A stretch of 64,000 nt of DNA from Dermatemys mawii (lineage: Eukaryota > Chordata > Testudines > Dermatemydidae), in assembly GCA_007922305.1 (NCBI GenBank), contig ML677326.1, positions 57,537,446 through 57,601,445 on the forward strand, written 5' to 3'. Both the position numbers and the translations under genes were made by a program. The notes beneath the pieces are model-generated. The model ran no database searches. It worked only from the letters and a program-made list of their open reading frames with translations, and was not told where the DNA came from. Below, one piece after another: positions 23,976 through 33,640 of this stretch. Numbering within the stretch: the stretch's first letter is position 1; the number at the start of each line of letters is the position of its first letter.

Positions 23976-25217
23976 ATGAATCCAGAACTGCTGAGGAACA
24001 TGCTGACGACTGTCGCCAGCACATCTCTGTGTGCAATGGAGTTATTCCTTGACATGCAGGATGACAGTGAAGAGTCTGAAGACGAGATCGAAGCGGTGAA
24101 TGCATTCGACACGAAGCTTCTTGTCTCATTAACGGACATGCTCACGGCTGTTGAATGCCGCTTCTGGGCACGGGAAACGAGCACAGAGTGGTGGGATCGC
24201 ATCGTCATGCAAGTCTGGGATGACGAGCAGTGGCTGCAAAACTTTCGAATGAGAAAAGCCACTTTCATGGGACTGTGTGCTGAACTCGCCCCTGCCCTGC
24301 GGCGCAAGGACACCAGACTGAGAGCTGCCCTCCCGGTGGAGAAGCGGGTGGCTATCGCGATCTGGAAGCTGGCTACACCAGACAGCTACTGATCGGTGGC
24401 CAACCAGTTTGGGGTTGGAAAGTCGACCGTTGGAGTTGTGCTGATGCAAGTGTGCAGGGCCATTAATCGCATCCTGCTACGAAAAATCGTGACTCTGGAT
24501 AACGTGCATGACATCATGGCTGGCTTTGAAGAAATGGGTTTCCCTAACTGTGGAGGGGCGATAGATGGGACCCATATACCTATTCTGGCGCCCGCCCACC
24601 TAGCTGAGGAGTACGTTAACCGAAAGGGGTACTTCTCCATGGTTCTCCAGGCGCTTGTGGATCACCGTGGGCGTTTTACTGACATTAACGCTGGCTGGTC
24701 TGGAAAGGTGCATGACGCACGCATCTTCCGCAACACCGGCCTGTTCATGAAGCTGCAAGCCGGGACTTTTTTCCCAGACCAGAGGATCCCCGTGGGGGAA
24801 GTGGAAATGCCCATAGTGATTCTTGGTGACCCTGCTTACCCTTTAATGCCCTGGCTCATGAAACCGTACACAGGGAGCCTGGACAGCAGTCAGGAAAGGT
24901 TCAACTACAGGCTTAGCCGTTGTCGAATGACTGTGGAGTGTGCTTTTGGGCGTCTCAAGGTGCGCTGGCGCTGTCTTTATGGGAGGCTAGACTTGGCCGA
25001 GGGTAGTATCTCCGCGGTTATTTCCGCATGCTGTGCCCTACATAATCTTTGTGAGCGGAAGGGCGAAGGCTTCACTCAGGCATGGTCCTCGGAGGTTCAA
25101 TGCCTGGAGGCCACATATGCCCAGCCAGAGAGCAGGGTTCTTGGAGGGGACCAGCGTGAGGCTGTTAGGATCAGGGAAGCCTTGAGGGAGCATTTTGAGG
25201 CTGAAAGCCAGTTCTAA
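23976..25217 (+). pseudogene. Harbinger DDE transposase (HARBI1 family), one in-frame stop
   Basis: This encodes the catalytic nuclease that cuts the element out and inserts it, acting in the nucleus with the Myb-like partner. From ATG 23976 the frame runs 413 codons, close to Harbinger transposase size. Codon 139 is TGA (24390-24392), within a helix-turn-helix region (SY*SVANQFGVGKSTVG). The context suggests an ancestral CGA Arg codon lost by CpG to TpG decay. The DDE_Tnp_4 domain follows, with Asp about 197 in GGAIDGTHIP, Asp about 285 in ILGDPAYP and Glu about 321 in MTVECAFGRLK. All three catalytic residues are present. An upstream GTG at 23898 extends the frame but is unlikely to be the start. 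A poly(A) signal lies about 95 bp after the stop codon. Confidence 0.92.
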
Positions 25218-25309
25218 AGTGAGGTGCAGATGGAGGGAGGGAGGGAGGGAGCATTCTTTTAACAGGAACAGGCATTTGCTTTTCTGTAGCCTGTAATAAT
25301 GTATGTACA

Positions 25310-25335
25310 CTTAATAAAGAAACCAATTTATTAAG
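25310..25335. terminator. Palindromic two-way poly(A) signal between convergent genes
   Basis: cttaataaa (25310-25318) and tttattaag (25327-25335) are perfect 9-bp inverted arms. AATAAA reads at 25313-25318 on + for the transposase, and at 25332-25327 on - for the Myb-like gene. The stops lie about 95 bp and 110 bp away on the two sides. Confidence 0.75.
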
Positions 25336-25441
25336 AAGACAATTCATGTATTGAACAGGTACTTCGGTTGCTGAAAGAAAATATTGTGATGCATGTGAGG
25401 GGGAAGGCAGGGGAGGTGCAATGGGGGTGTCGTGGGGTCAG

Positions 25442-27492
25442 TCAGAGATCGGAGTATGTCCGGGTCTCTGAGTCTCCAGTGCCCTCACAGTGGCCATGTC
25501 CCCCGAACCCCATTTGCGGAGGGCAGTAAGGCATGTTATTAGGGGTAGACTGCAGTGGATAATGGTCTGGGGTCTGGGGGTTGTTCGGTGAAGACAGAGG
25601 GGTTGGAGGCAGCTGTGGATGGTGATAACCATTTGGCTGATGATAGTGGCCTGGAGGGTACAGAGGCAAAGAAGGGGAAGGGAGTTGGGGCAAACGATAA
25701 TTGGGGTGGTGGGTGCGGAGCTTCTCCTCCTGAAGGGTGACAAGCCGCTGCATAGCCTGCAATTGAAGCTGCAGTAATGAGAGCAGCTTGTCGGTGCTTT
25801 TCCGGCGGTGAATCGCGTTCTCCTTCCGCGCCTTCTCCCTCAACTTGCTCTCATTCTCCCTCCACCTCTGTGCAACTCGATTCTCCGTTACAGCCTGTTG
25901 CATTACTTGCTGTACAAGATCCTCTTTGCTCCTTCGTGGCCGCTTCCTCAGTCGCCTGAGCCTCTCCGCTGTTGATAAGAGCGATGGCGAAGGGGTGAAG
26001 GACGACCCTTCTAAAATAAAAAGATACATTTCACAGTGGTTCCCTTGTAAAGAGCAGACATGCCTATCATTCCCCCGCATTCCCCGTTTGCCTGTCCCGC
26101 AGACAGCACAGATACAGCAACGGAGCCCCTGCCATGGTGAGTGGACTCCAGAGGCAAGGGAAATGATTTTTTCCCTGGCCAAGAACAGCTGTGCCGGGAG
26201 AGGGGGTGGGGAGTGCCGGTACGTTGCAGGAGCCACAGTGTGAGCAGCAGGCAGGGGGAAGGATTTCTTCCCTGCCCTGAAAAGCTGTGGTGGGGGAGGG
26301 GGTGGGGAGTGCCGGTAAGTAGCAGGAGCCCTACTCTGAACACTGTTCCAACATTCTCCGTAGGTGTTTGTCCTGGAAGATATCTCGTTGCTTCGAGTCA
26401 CTGAGGAGCAAAGGGAAGGGATTTTATTAAGATGCGGCTTCCGCCCAGGGCCATATGCAGCTTGCCTATGTGCAGCAATGCTCCCCCCACCCAATGTAGC
26501 ACAGTGGCAGGGACTAGTGACCGTGACCGGGACGGGGACCACGCTGGCTCTCCCGGGAAACCTGCGCAGGCGCATTGCAAGTGCTCTTATTGAGACCTTT
26601 GAAGAGATTACTGATGATGACTACCTCGAGGTGATAGACTACATCAATGCACTATTCCACATGTAGGCAAGCATGCAAGCATCCCTTTCCACCCCAAGCT
26701 GCCTGCCTTCCCCATAGAAAAGCAGCTTTACCTCCGCAATGCACTGATGAGCTGGCCCCTGCAACCGCCGGACGCTGTGGCTGGCCGCCCTCCTCCTGGC
26801 TTTAGAGGAGAGCTCCTGGCTGCATGCCCCCCTGCCCTCCTCCTGGCTTGAGAAGAGCTCCAGGTGGAATGCCCCCCTCATCCCTTTCCACCCCAAGCTG
26901 CCAGCCTTCCCCATAGAAAAGCAGCTTTACCTCCGCAATCCGCTGCTGAGCTGGCCCCTGCAACCGCCGGACGCTGTGGCTGGCTGCCCTCCTGGGTTGA
27001 GAAGAGCTCCTGGCTGCATGCGTCCAGGGACTCCTCCGTGCCCTGGGTCGCTGCCGCCTCGTCCTCATCCTCCTCCTCTTCTTCATCCTCCTGCTCTTCG
27101 TCCTCCTCCTCACCCCCCCCTTCACTGGTGGGCTGGGAAGTGTCCGTGGTGGTCGATGGAGTGACCGTGGGATCACCACCAAGTATCGCGTGCAGCTCCT
27201 TATAAAATCTGCAAGTCACCGGGGCTGCCCCGGAGCGGCCGTTTGCCTCGCGGGCTTTGCGATACGCATTCCTAAGCTCCTTTACCTTAACACGGCACTG
27301 CAGAGTGTCCCGCTCATGGCCTCTTTCTGCCATGGCCCGTGATATCTGCCCATAGGTGTCAAAATTCCTGCGGCTAGACCGCAGCTGAGACTGAACAGCC
27401 TCTTCCCCCCAACAGCTGATGAGGTCCAGCACCTCACTATTGCTCCATGCTGGGGATCGCCTATTGCGAGGAGGCATGGCACGTGGAGTCAT
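25442..27492 (-). CDS. Harbinger Myb/SANT-like DNA-binding protein, two exons
   Basis: In Harbinger elements a Myb-like partner binds DNA and brings the transposase to the nucleus and the ends. Exon 1 runs 27492-26931 and exon 2 runs 26010-25442. The intron 26930-26011 begins GTAAAG and ends TTTTATTTTAG. Exon 1 (562 nt) plus exon 2 (569 nt) give 377 codons with no internal stop, so 376 residues. Residues about 12-105 hold a Myb/SANT-like (MADF-related) trihelix domain (RSPAWSNSEVLDLISCWGEE, then VKVKELRNAYRKAREAN). An acidic run follows, EEEDEEQEDEEEEEDEDEA. Exon 2 encodes a basic stretch (RLRRLRKRPRRSKEDLV), a Gln/Leu coiled-coil-like segment and a Pro-rich end. The start ATG is inferred; another in-frame ATG lies five codons downstream. 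Confidence 0.85.
26119..26330. repeat. Tandem duplication in the Myb gene intron, period about 96 bp
   Basis: The phrase ggtggggagtgccggta ends near 26221 and again near 26317. Flanking text (gcaggagccac / gcaggagccct; gggaaatgattttttccctg / ggaaggatttcttccctgcc) repeats at the same distance. Confidence 0.7.
26364..26666 (+). CDS. Candidate third Harbinger ORF (100 codons), function unknown
   Basis: An open frame on the + strand starts right after an acceptor-like ttctccgtag. It runs 100 codons to TAG, ending EEITDDDYLEVIDYINALFHM. Composition is protein-like, with a basic segment (NLRRRIASALIETFEE) leading into an acidic helix-like C-terminus. It begins with GTG, and the first ATG is well inside (about 26478). 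It may therefore be a 3' exon rather than a complete gene. It lies opposite the intron of the Myb-like gene. I recognise no domain. It could also be a chance frame in GC-rich DNA, or a captured host exon. Confidence 0.35.
   Translation: MFVLEDISLLRVTEEQREGILLRCGFRPGPYAACLCAAMLPPPNVAQWQGLVTVTGTGTTLALPGNLRRRIASALIETFEEITDDDYLEVIDYINALFHM
26680..27020. repeat. Tandem duplication, period 199 bp, covering the Myb exon 1 donor
   Basis: catccctttccaccccaagc occurs near 26679 and again near 26878. The following text (gcagctttacctccgcaat at 26722 and 26921) repeats at 199 bp. Both copies keep the donor sequence in minus orientation (gcggag|gtaaag or gcggagg), so two alternative splice donors exist. 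Confidence 0.85.
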
Positions 27493-27499
27493 GATGATC

Positions 27500-27604
27500 A
27501 ATCAGAATGATCACCTGCAACGATTCCCTGAGACCACGCCACGCAATCAATCAGATCAATGAGAATGATCACCTGCAAGGATTCCCTGAGAGCACGCCAC
27601 GCTT
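27500..27604. repeat. Tandem duplication, period 58 bp, upstream of the Myb gene
   Basis: agaatgatcacctgcaa at 27504 repeats at 27562, followed by the near-identical gattccctgaga and cacgccacgc. It lies in the presumed 5' UTR or promoter of the minus-strand gene. Confidence 0.8.
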
Positions 27605-27785
27605 GGCTGGCGCAAACAGGAAGGGGATTTTCAAATTTCCCTGGAACTTTAAAGGGCGGGTCTGACGTGTGGTCACCTGAGGACAGGACAAAAGAGTTTG
27701 CAAGTGATGACCAGAGTGGCTCGAACGGGAATTATGGGACAGGCTGGAGGCCAATTAATGCACAATGGGGGTCCACATTCTTCCT

Positions 27786-27960
27786 GTAGCGCTACAGCAG
27801 GTGCGCTACAGCCCTTATTCCCCATGAGGAGGTGGATTAATAATAGCGCTATAACTCAGCGGTTATAGCGCTATTAGTGCCTTGCCAGTGTGGACGGGGA
27901 GTAGGTTATAGCGCTCGTGGGGGCTTTATAGCGCTATAAAGTGCCAGTGTAACCATGGCC
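27786..27960. promoter_or_regulatory. Right subterminal palindrome cluster and terminal repeat of Harbinger
   Basis: tgtagcgctaca, aatagcgctata, ttatagcgctatta and ttatagcgctataaag follow one another up to the right terminal repeat. They mirror the left cluster. The spacing differs from the left side. Confidence 0.65.
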
Positions 27961-29588
27961 AAAGACATTTGGAAAGGCTGTTTGCAAATTATGCATGTTC
28001 ATTATGGGCATTTGCAGTGGTGTAGGCAGAACTTGTGATAATGGCTTGGAGGCAAGCTGCTTTACAAGTGAGAACCACTGTACCCATTCTTCAAAGAGCT
28101 CTTCATTGAAATCACCTCAATAGAATTCAATTAATCTTCTGAGAGACTCTTTAACAGCAGTACTGTCAAGGTCACAAGGTCACAAACAGAAATGCATGTT
28201 TATTTCTGAATATGCATGAATTCTTCTGTTGAAATGGCTGATAAGTGAATCAATTACAGTGTAGAATGATTCAAGTTTGAACTTCTCTTCCCCTGTCAGC
28301 GCAACAACAGGTTCTTCACTATCATCAGCCAAGGCCTTTTGATGACATTGCTTCTTTACCTTTGCTGTAGAACTTAAAGACATTGCAGATTCATGCTGTT
28401 CCTCAAAACGATTTCGTTGTGCTGCCACAAACTCAGATAATGAGTTCAGCAGCATCACAGCTGTGCCTAAGTCCATTGTTTCAGACTGCAAAAGTTGACT
28501 TATTTTGTTTACTCTTGTAATAATTCTACTCCAAAATGTCATTAATGCAGTTTCCATGGTTTCAGCTAATGCGTTTGCCTCTGCCATTTTTTCACTGTTC
28601 TGCACAGTGTCTGGACCAAAAGCCTGAGGCATGGATTTATAGCTTTTGTAGTTGCATGATAAACTGTGAAGTGCATCCACTTGAGCTGACCACCTTGTGT
28701 CACTGAGGCACTTTGGGAGAAGTTCTCTCTTACTGGCCTCAGATGTCTCCTCTTTCAGAGAATCTTGCAGCAGACCCCAGTGATAAGTTGAACCTGAGGA
28801 AAGAAATATAGTTTTTGGACAAACCCAAAAAATGTAATTGCATCAGTGCACGAATCTGCAGCAGCAACACCACAGAGATTTAGTGAATGAGTCATTCATG
28901 GGATGTACACTGCTTTCCCATTGACTGCAATTACCCGAGCTTGCACACCAAAATAAATGCCAAACATATTACTAGCATTGTTGTATGTTTGACCTCTGCA
29001 GCCCTTTAGATTGATATTTAGTTCATTACTTAGGGTTTCGTTAATAATATTAAACAGAAGACTTGTATGTGATGTAACTGGAACAAAATTCAAGAAGTGT
29101 TCTACAGGTGTGCAGTTATTCAGCACAGAGTACACAGTAAATGTCAGCTGCTCAGTATGGCTATATCAAGTGTGGAATCAACACTGAAGGAAAAATTGGC
29201 TTAGCCAATTTTACCTCATCCACAGTGTCCAGCTTTACCTAGTTAGCCAGGAGTTTGATGAATTCTTCACAGATTGTTGATGATAGATATGGTGTTGTGC
29301 CATGACCAGCATTCCCATATTTATTGATGTGGCAGACCAGGAAAGAATCAAACTGTGCTAAGAGCCCTAAGCAGCCAAGGAAGTTGCCATTATTAAGACT
29401 GCCAAAGGTTTCATTAGACCCTCTTAGTGTCAGACATCACGTTGTCAGAAATTTTATTGTTGTTATGACTCACTTCAACACTTCTCTCCAGTAATTACTT
29501 TCTTTAATATAGCCATCTGCTATATGTTTATCAAGGGTTTGAGTTTTTGATAAACGCATTACCTAGGTGATGAAAACTTGTTGGTGCT

Positions 29589-30058
29589 TGTGGCAGGGCA
29601 GAGGTAAAAGCCCCTAGAGTGCCCTGCCTCTGCACAGTAAACCCTGCTTGCAGGCAGGAGGCTCCACGGCAGGGGCTGGCCCCAGCCATGAGAATGCAGA
29701 GCTAAAAGCCCTAGCAGAGGGTTACTGCAGGGAGCTCAGCTGGGTTAAAAAGCCCCAGCTGTAGCTGGGATCAGGCGGCAGGATAAAAACCACGGGGGTA
29801 GGGAGAGAGAGAGAAAAGAAGGGCTAGGCAGCGAGAGGAAGGCTGAGTTGCTGTCTCCACGCTGTGAGATAGGCACCTTAGGGGGCTGAAGGGCCAACAG
29901 CCCAGAACTGTGGGGTCACTGGTGTGGGGGTTTGTGGGGTGCACAGCTGGTTTCACAAGGACACTGTTGTAAATAAAGGACACGTGGGGCAGCACTAAGA
30001 CTGCATGGAGGCCTTTATTGAGCCCGGAAAGACCACGGGGGGCATGAACCCTGTGACA
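29589..30058 (+). mobile_element. Solo LTR (470 bp) with 5-bp TSD inside hAT
   Basis: It starts TGTGGCAGGG and ends CCCTGTGACA. The duplication gtgct is at 29584-29588 and 30059-30063. TATA-like words (ttaaaaagc, gataaaaacc) precede an AATAAA in gtaaataaagg near 29971. It splits the zinc-finger part of the hAT transposase from its core. The small LTR at 59562-59924 is of the same type. No viral genes are present. Confidence 0.9.
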
Positions 30059-30300
30059 GTGCTTGGCAGACTTGGTGAACATGACAGTTCTACTAATGTG
30101 ATTCCATGAATCAAATCCTCTCTTAGCTAGTGCAGATGTGCTGTTTGGAGAAAACAATTTGCACACAAAACAGAAGACACAGCCGGTTGATGGTGAGTAT
30201 GTAAGCCAAGACCTTTCAATAATTTCACCATTTGGGGACACTTGGTTGAGGGCTGTATCACAGAGTTTCCTAAAATAATAAACATGTTACTATTTATGCA

Positions 30301-31509
30301 TTCTCTCCAACATTTGTGATGAATACAGGCACATCTGCGGGGCATTAAGAGTAAGGGGGATCATAGTAGAGTAGCAAGCAACCTATAATAAACATTTTTA
30401 CATTTAGAGAGATACAACAAAAACAATATTATCTACAGGTATAAAATCTCCATTTTGCTTCATATGCTCATGATCTGTAAAGCAGACAGAGCCTGCCAAG
30501 ATGAGGCAAAGGGGATGACTAAAAATGCATAATAAGCTTGCTTCAGTTGTCTTTTAAGGAGTCTATACATTTTTACAGAAAATTAGATCTTATGACAGCT
30601 ATCACAAATTCGATAACTAATTGCTAACTAAACTACAGGAAAATGAAATATTTTTCCTTGGGTCTACCTAATATTGACTTCTGAACTAAAGCAGCAAAGC
30701 ATATGAAAACTAAATAAACTATTGAAGGTAAATAGATCTGATTGAGACAGTATTTAACCACACTGCTTTTTTATTGTGACAGAATACTTGACAGCCTCAA
30801 GCTTTTTTGCAAAATAACCAGGTTCTTAGTGATTCTTTCACTTAAAATCTTTTTGGGATGGTATAGTTAGTATATGGTGCAGGGTCAGAAAGCTAATTAT
30901 CTCTGTTTGACCTTCTCTGTAATTGCACTCCTATTGTTCCATGATTCTTTGTTACTGGAGTGCTTATGGGAAGCAATCTGCAGAGGATGCAACGGATCAG
31001 GATACCAGTTGTGACAAGAACTGAACACTGGAGCCCACTCTGGAAGAACTGGGACAAAAATTCCTGCCTTCAATATCAGTTTTAATGTCCCAGACTTAAA
31101 GCATTTTGCTCCATTGATTTCAATGGGAGGTTGGTGCCTAAATACCTTTTGAAGATCTGGATCTTGCTGCTCTTTTTACTAACCTGTGTTTTAAAAGCCA
31201 TGTTTCATACCAGCTAGGAGCCAAAAGCAGCCAATGTTCATAAAGTCTTGTTACCAGTGCTTTTCCCCATGAAGCTTCAGGCTGCTTGCCATATTGCTGT
31301 TGTTACAGTCTTATTTGATACCATGCCTCACCATGGGCTGGAGCACAGAGTATCCAGTGGTTACTGGTTTGGAGAGGCTGCAAAGCCAAGTCCTACTGCT
31401 GAATTTCTACTCAATATGCTTACGGAGGACACATGCTGCAGAGGAGAGATGCAGAACTGTGTAAACTGGAGAGGAGTGAATGGGAGCAGGAATTCCTTTG
31501 ACCTTAGCA
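30301..31509. other. Unannotated AT-rich DNA
   Basis: This may hold the unrecognised 5' end of the hAT element in its first part. Nothing else is supported. Confidence 0.45.
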
Positions 31510-31721
31510 CAGGCCTGCACAACATGCGGCCCGGGGACCACATGCGGCCCGCAGGGGCTCATTGTGCAGCCCGGGGTGGTGGGGGTGAGTAGGGGTGTGA
31601 CATGCCAAGCGGTGGGGTGGGGGGAAGCGGATGCGGGCAGGGCGAGGGCGGGGCTTTTCGGCCCGCAGCTGGGTTTTTTGCAGTAATATGGCCCTCGCTG
31701 CTTTCTGAGTTGTGCAGCCTG
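31510..31721. mobile_element. hAT MITE (212 bp) with perfect 8-bp TSD
   Basis: The ends caggcctgcacaac and gttgtgcagcctg are inverted repeats. ccttagca is duplicated exactly at 31502-31509 and 31722-31729. The interior is GC-rich (catgcggcccg, ggcggggcttttcggcccgc). The copy at 63811-64000 is the same family in the opposite orientation. Confidence 0.92.
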
Positions 31722-33304
31722 CCTTAGCATAAGCCTGCTACTGTATTTTGTTTTCTCATCAGTACTAGTTACTTGAACGCCGCTGACCTAAGATTCCTAT
31801 TAGGGGTATTGGGAAATGGAAGAAAAACATACTGGAAAAGAGCTCCTGACTAGAGATCCAGAGAGGAGAGCTAAGAAGAGCTTCCTGCTTCTCAGAGTGA
31901 ATATAAGAGATTGGAGAGTTGGGGGAAGGAGCAGCACTCCGAACAGATGCCCTCAACGACAGAACTTGAAGAAACCAAATTAAAAAATAAAGAGAGAAAG
32001 AGAGAGGCGCTTGCATCCTGGAAGTTGAGGAGAAAGAATAACTCTTCTGCAGTTGTAATGGATCCTGGAACAGCAAGTGCTCACAAAGAAGGAGGGGGAA
32101 ATAATAATGACTGGCCTGAATATTCATTAGTGTTCATGACCTATTCCAAGTATAATAAATAATGGTACAGATAGTTTATTCTTTCTCTGTACTCAAGTGA
32201 ATGACCTAAGCCTGTATTCATAGTGAGGTTATTAAATATGGGTGTAAGAAGTGAGACTTCTATTGTAAGCACTCTTCCTGGAAATCCCATTCATTTCAGT
32301 AAAAGTCCTGTGCACAAAGGGTTTGCAAGATTGGGCTTAGAAAGTGAAGCTGGAGATCCTAGTAATTTTCAATTGAATTTTTTACTCAGCTGGAGGAAGA
32401 AAGAAATAATTTAAGGAAACTATTTGGGTTCAATCAAACTATTTAAGAACATCACTAAAATTATTGCACCAACATGGATTAAGGAAAGCTGGATTTAAGC
32501 ACGTCACTATATTATAAATTCACATGCAGATATGAAAAAGAAATAACTGCCCCTCAGCCCGCAGCAACATACAAATGAAACACATTGATATGATTCAATA
32601 GGAGCTAATTCTCTACCGTGGGAAGAAAATCAGGCCCCTAGATAACAAATGCACGAGCCTATCTAGTGAGTTGTATGCAGTCAACTTCCATTTGAAATCA
32701 ATAAACCCCAGATCTCGATCTGAATTTTGTGTTTTTATAGTGGGCAGAACCATAATCTAGGATCAAAGTGAACGTTTTACTGTACCCAACATACAGCTGC
32801 TTGCACACATTTGGCAAGATTTATTAATACATTAACTACAACAACAAATTGGGGCTTGATACTAAATTCGTAATTGCTACTAAATATTTTACTAATTTAG
32901 TGCTTTAATTTCATGTCTTTATTTCTGACTGTGCTGGCCCATGTGCCTGCTAAGGATGCATAATGCAAGTCAGAAGTTATGCGACTATGCTGGGGAATGG
33001 AAGTGAGGAGTTTCTTCCCTTCTGCATTTTGTGAAAGGGCCAAACAAAATAGCATCCTTTGTACTCTGCCTCTTCCTACCCTGTGGGTTCACCAGCAGAG
33101 TGGTCTAACTATATGAAGAAGATTATGCTGTACCTTTAAAGGGGCATAACAGATTATACCCTCATGTCCCCAAGCACAAGCAGGGAGCTCTGGGAGGCAC
33201 TGTGCCTCTTATTTTCTTGCTGGAGTGGTGCGCCTCCGCACTACTGCTTACAATAGGATGGGCTCTCCAGGGGCTAGCTCTTAGGTCCCAGTCAATATGC
33301 AGTG
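31722..33304. other. Unannotated DNA
   Basis: No gene or clear repeat was identified in this stretch. Confidence 0.5.
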
Positions 33305-33640
33305 GCAGTCAAAAAAAGCGACCATAAAGTTGGGATACATTAAGAAAGGAATAGATGATAGGACAGAATATATCATATTTCCTCTATATAAATACTTGAA
33401 TACTGCATGCAGATCTGGGCACCCCATCTCAAAAAAGATTTAATAGAATTGGAAAAAGGACAGAAAAGGGCAACAAAAATTATTAGGGCTATGGAACAGC
33501 TTCCATATGGAGAGATTAATAAGGCTGTGACTTCCAGCTTAGAAGAGACGACTAAGGAGCGATATGATAGAGATCTATAAAATCATGACTGGTGTGGAGA
33601 AAGTAAATAAGTGTTATTTACCTTGCTTAAATGGGGTCAT
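33305..33640 (+). mobile_element. CR1 LINE 3' fragment, sense
   Basis: Contains the typical CR1 3' phrases gcaacaaaaattattagggc, ggaacagcttccatatggag and aaaatcatgactggtgtgga. They match in order the end of the copy at 54260-57885. Both ends are truncated; coding is limited to decayed pieces. Confidence 0.85.

Larger units (their letters stand above)
23606..27960 (+). mobile_element. Near-intact PIF/Harbinger transposon, 4355 bp
   Basis: Its ends are gggtatggttacactt on the left and, reversed, ggccatggttacactgg on the right. It is flanked by AAA at 23603-23605 and 27961-27963; 3 bp is the usual Harbinger duplication length, although TTA/TAA is more common. Both subterminal zones carry repeated palindromes around atagcgctat. 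It encodes a DDE transposase on + and a Myb/SANT-like protein on -, the standard Harbinger pair, arranged convergently. It lies inside the hAT transposase sequence, and one copy of the AAA restores the hAT frame across the junction. Confidence 0.93.
23430..30241 (-). pseudogene. Decayed hAT transposase with TTF-type zinc finger
   Basis: Blocks are read from 30241 down. TTF-type zinc-finger-like sequence with CVFCFVCKLFSP lies at 30241-30060. After the LTR, a hAT/DUF4371 core with NNGNFLGCLGLLAQFD lies near 29390, then CRGQTYNNASNMFGIYFGVQ near 29000. The 166-codon open stretch at 28680-28180 corresponds to the variable central region. FPNVFVALCIYNTTLEL crosses the Harbinger insertion point, and the C-terminal dimerisation region (VKRIKSALRAMMVQERVN) ends near 23490. 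The family cuts and pastes DNA in the nucleus. Many stops and frameshifts show it is no longer functional. Confidence 0.75.
23153..30300 (-). mobile_element. Degenerate autonomous hAT transposon (ZMYM1/DUF4371 lineage), with nested insertions
   Basis: The left end (caggaccagattaac) looks like a hAT terminal repeat. The minus strand carries transposase pieces in the right order from high to low coordinate; these are listed under the pseudogene entry. A Harbinger element (23606-27960) and an LTR (29589-30058) split it. Taking out either insert brings flanking transposase homology together. The right terminal repeat was not found, so the 30300 limit is approximate. Confidence 0.75.

Noticed and set aside
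23936..24313. 125-codon minus frame over the transposase
   Set aside because: Mirror frame of the real transposase, which has domain and catalytic motifs.
25442..26575. 377-codon uninterrupted minus-strand frame as a single gene
   Set aside because: The upstream part is low-complexity duplicated intron; the splice acceptor at 26011 and the in-frame join to the Myb-like exon explain the real coding part. The spliced product also happens to total 377 codons including its stop.
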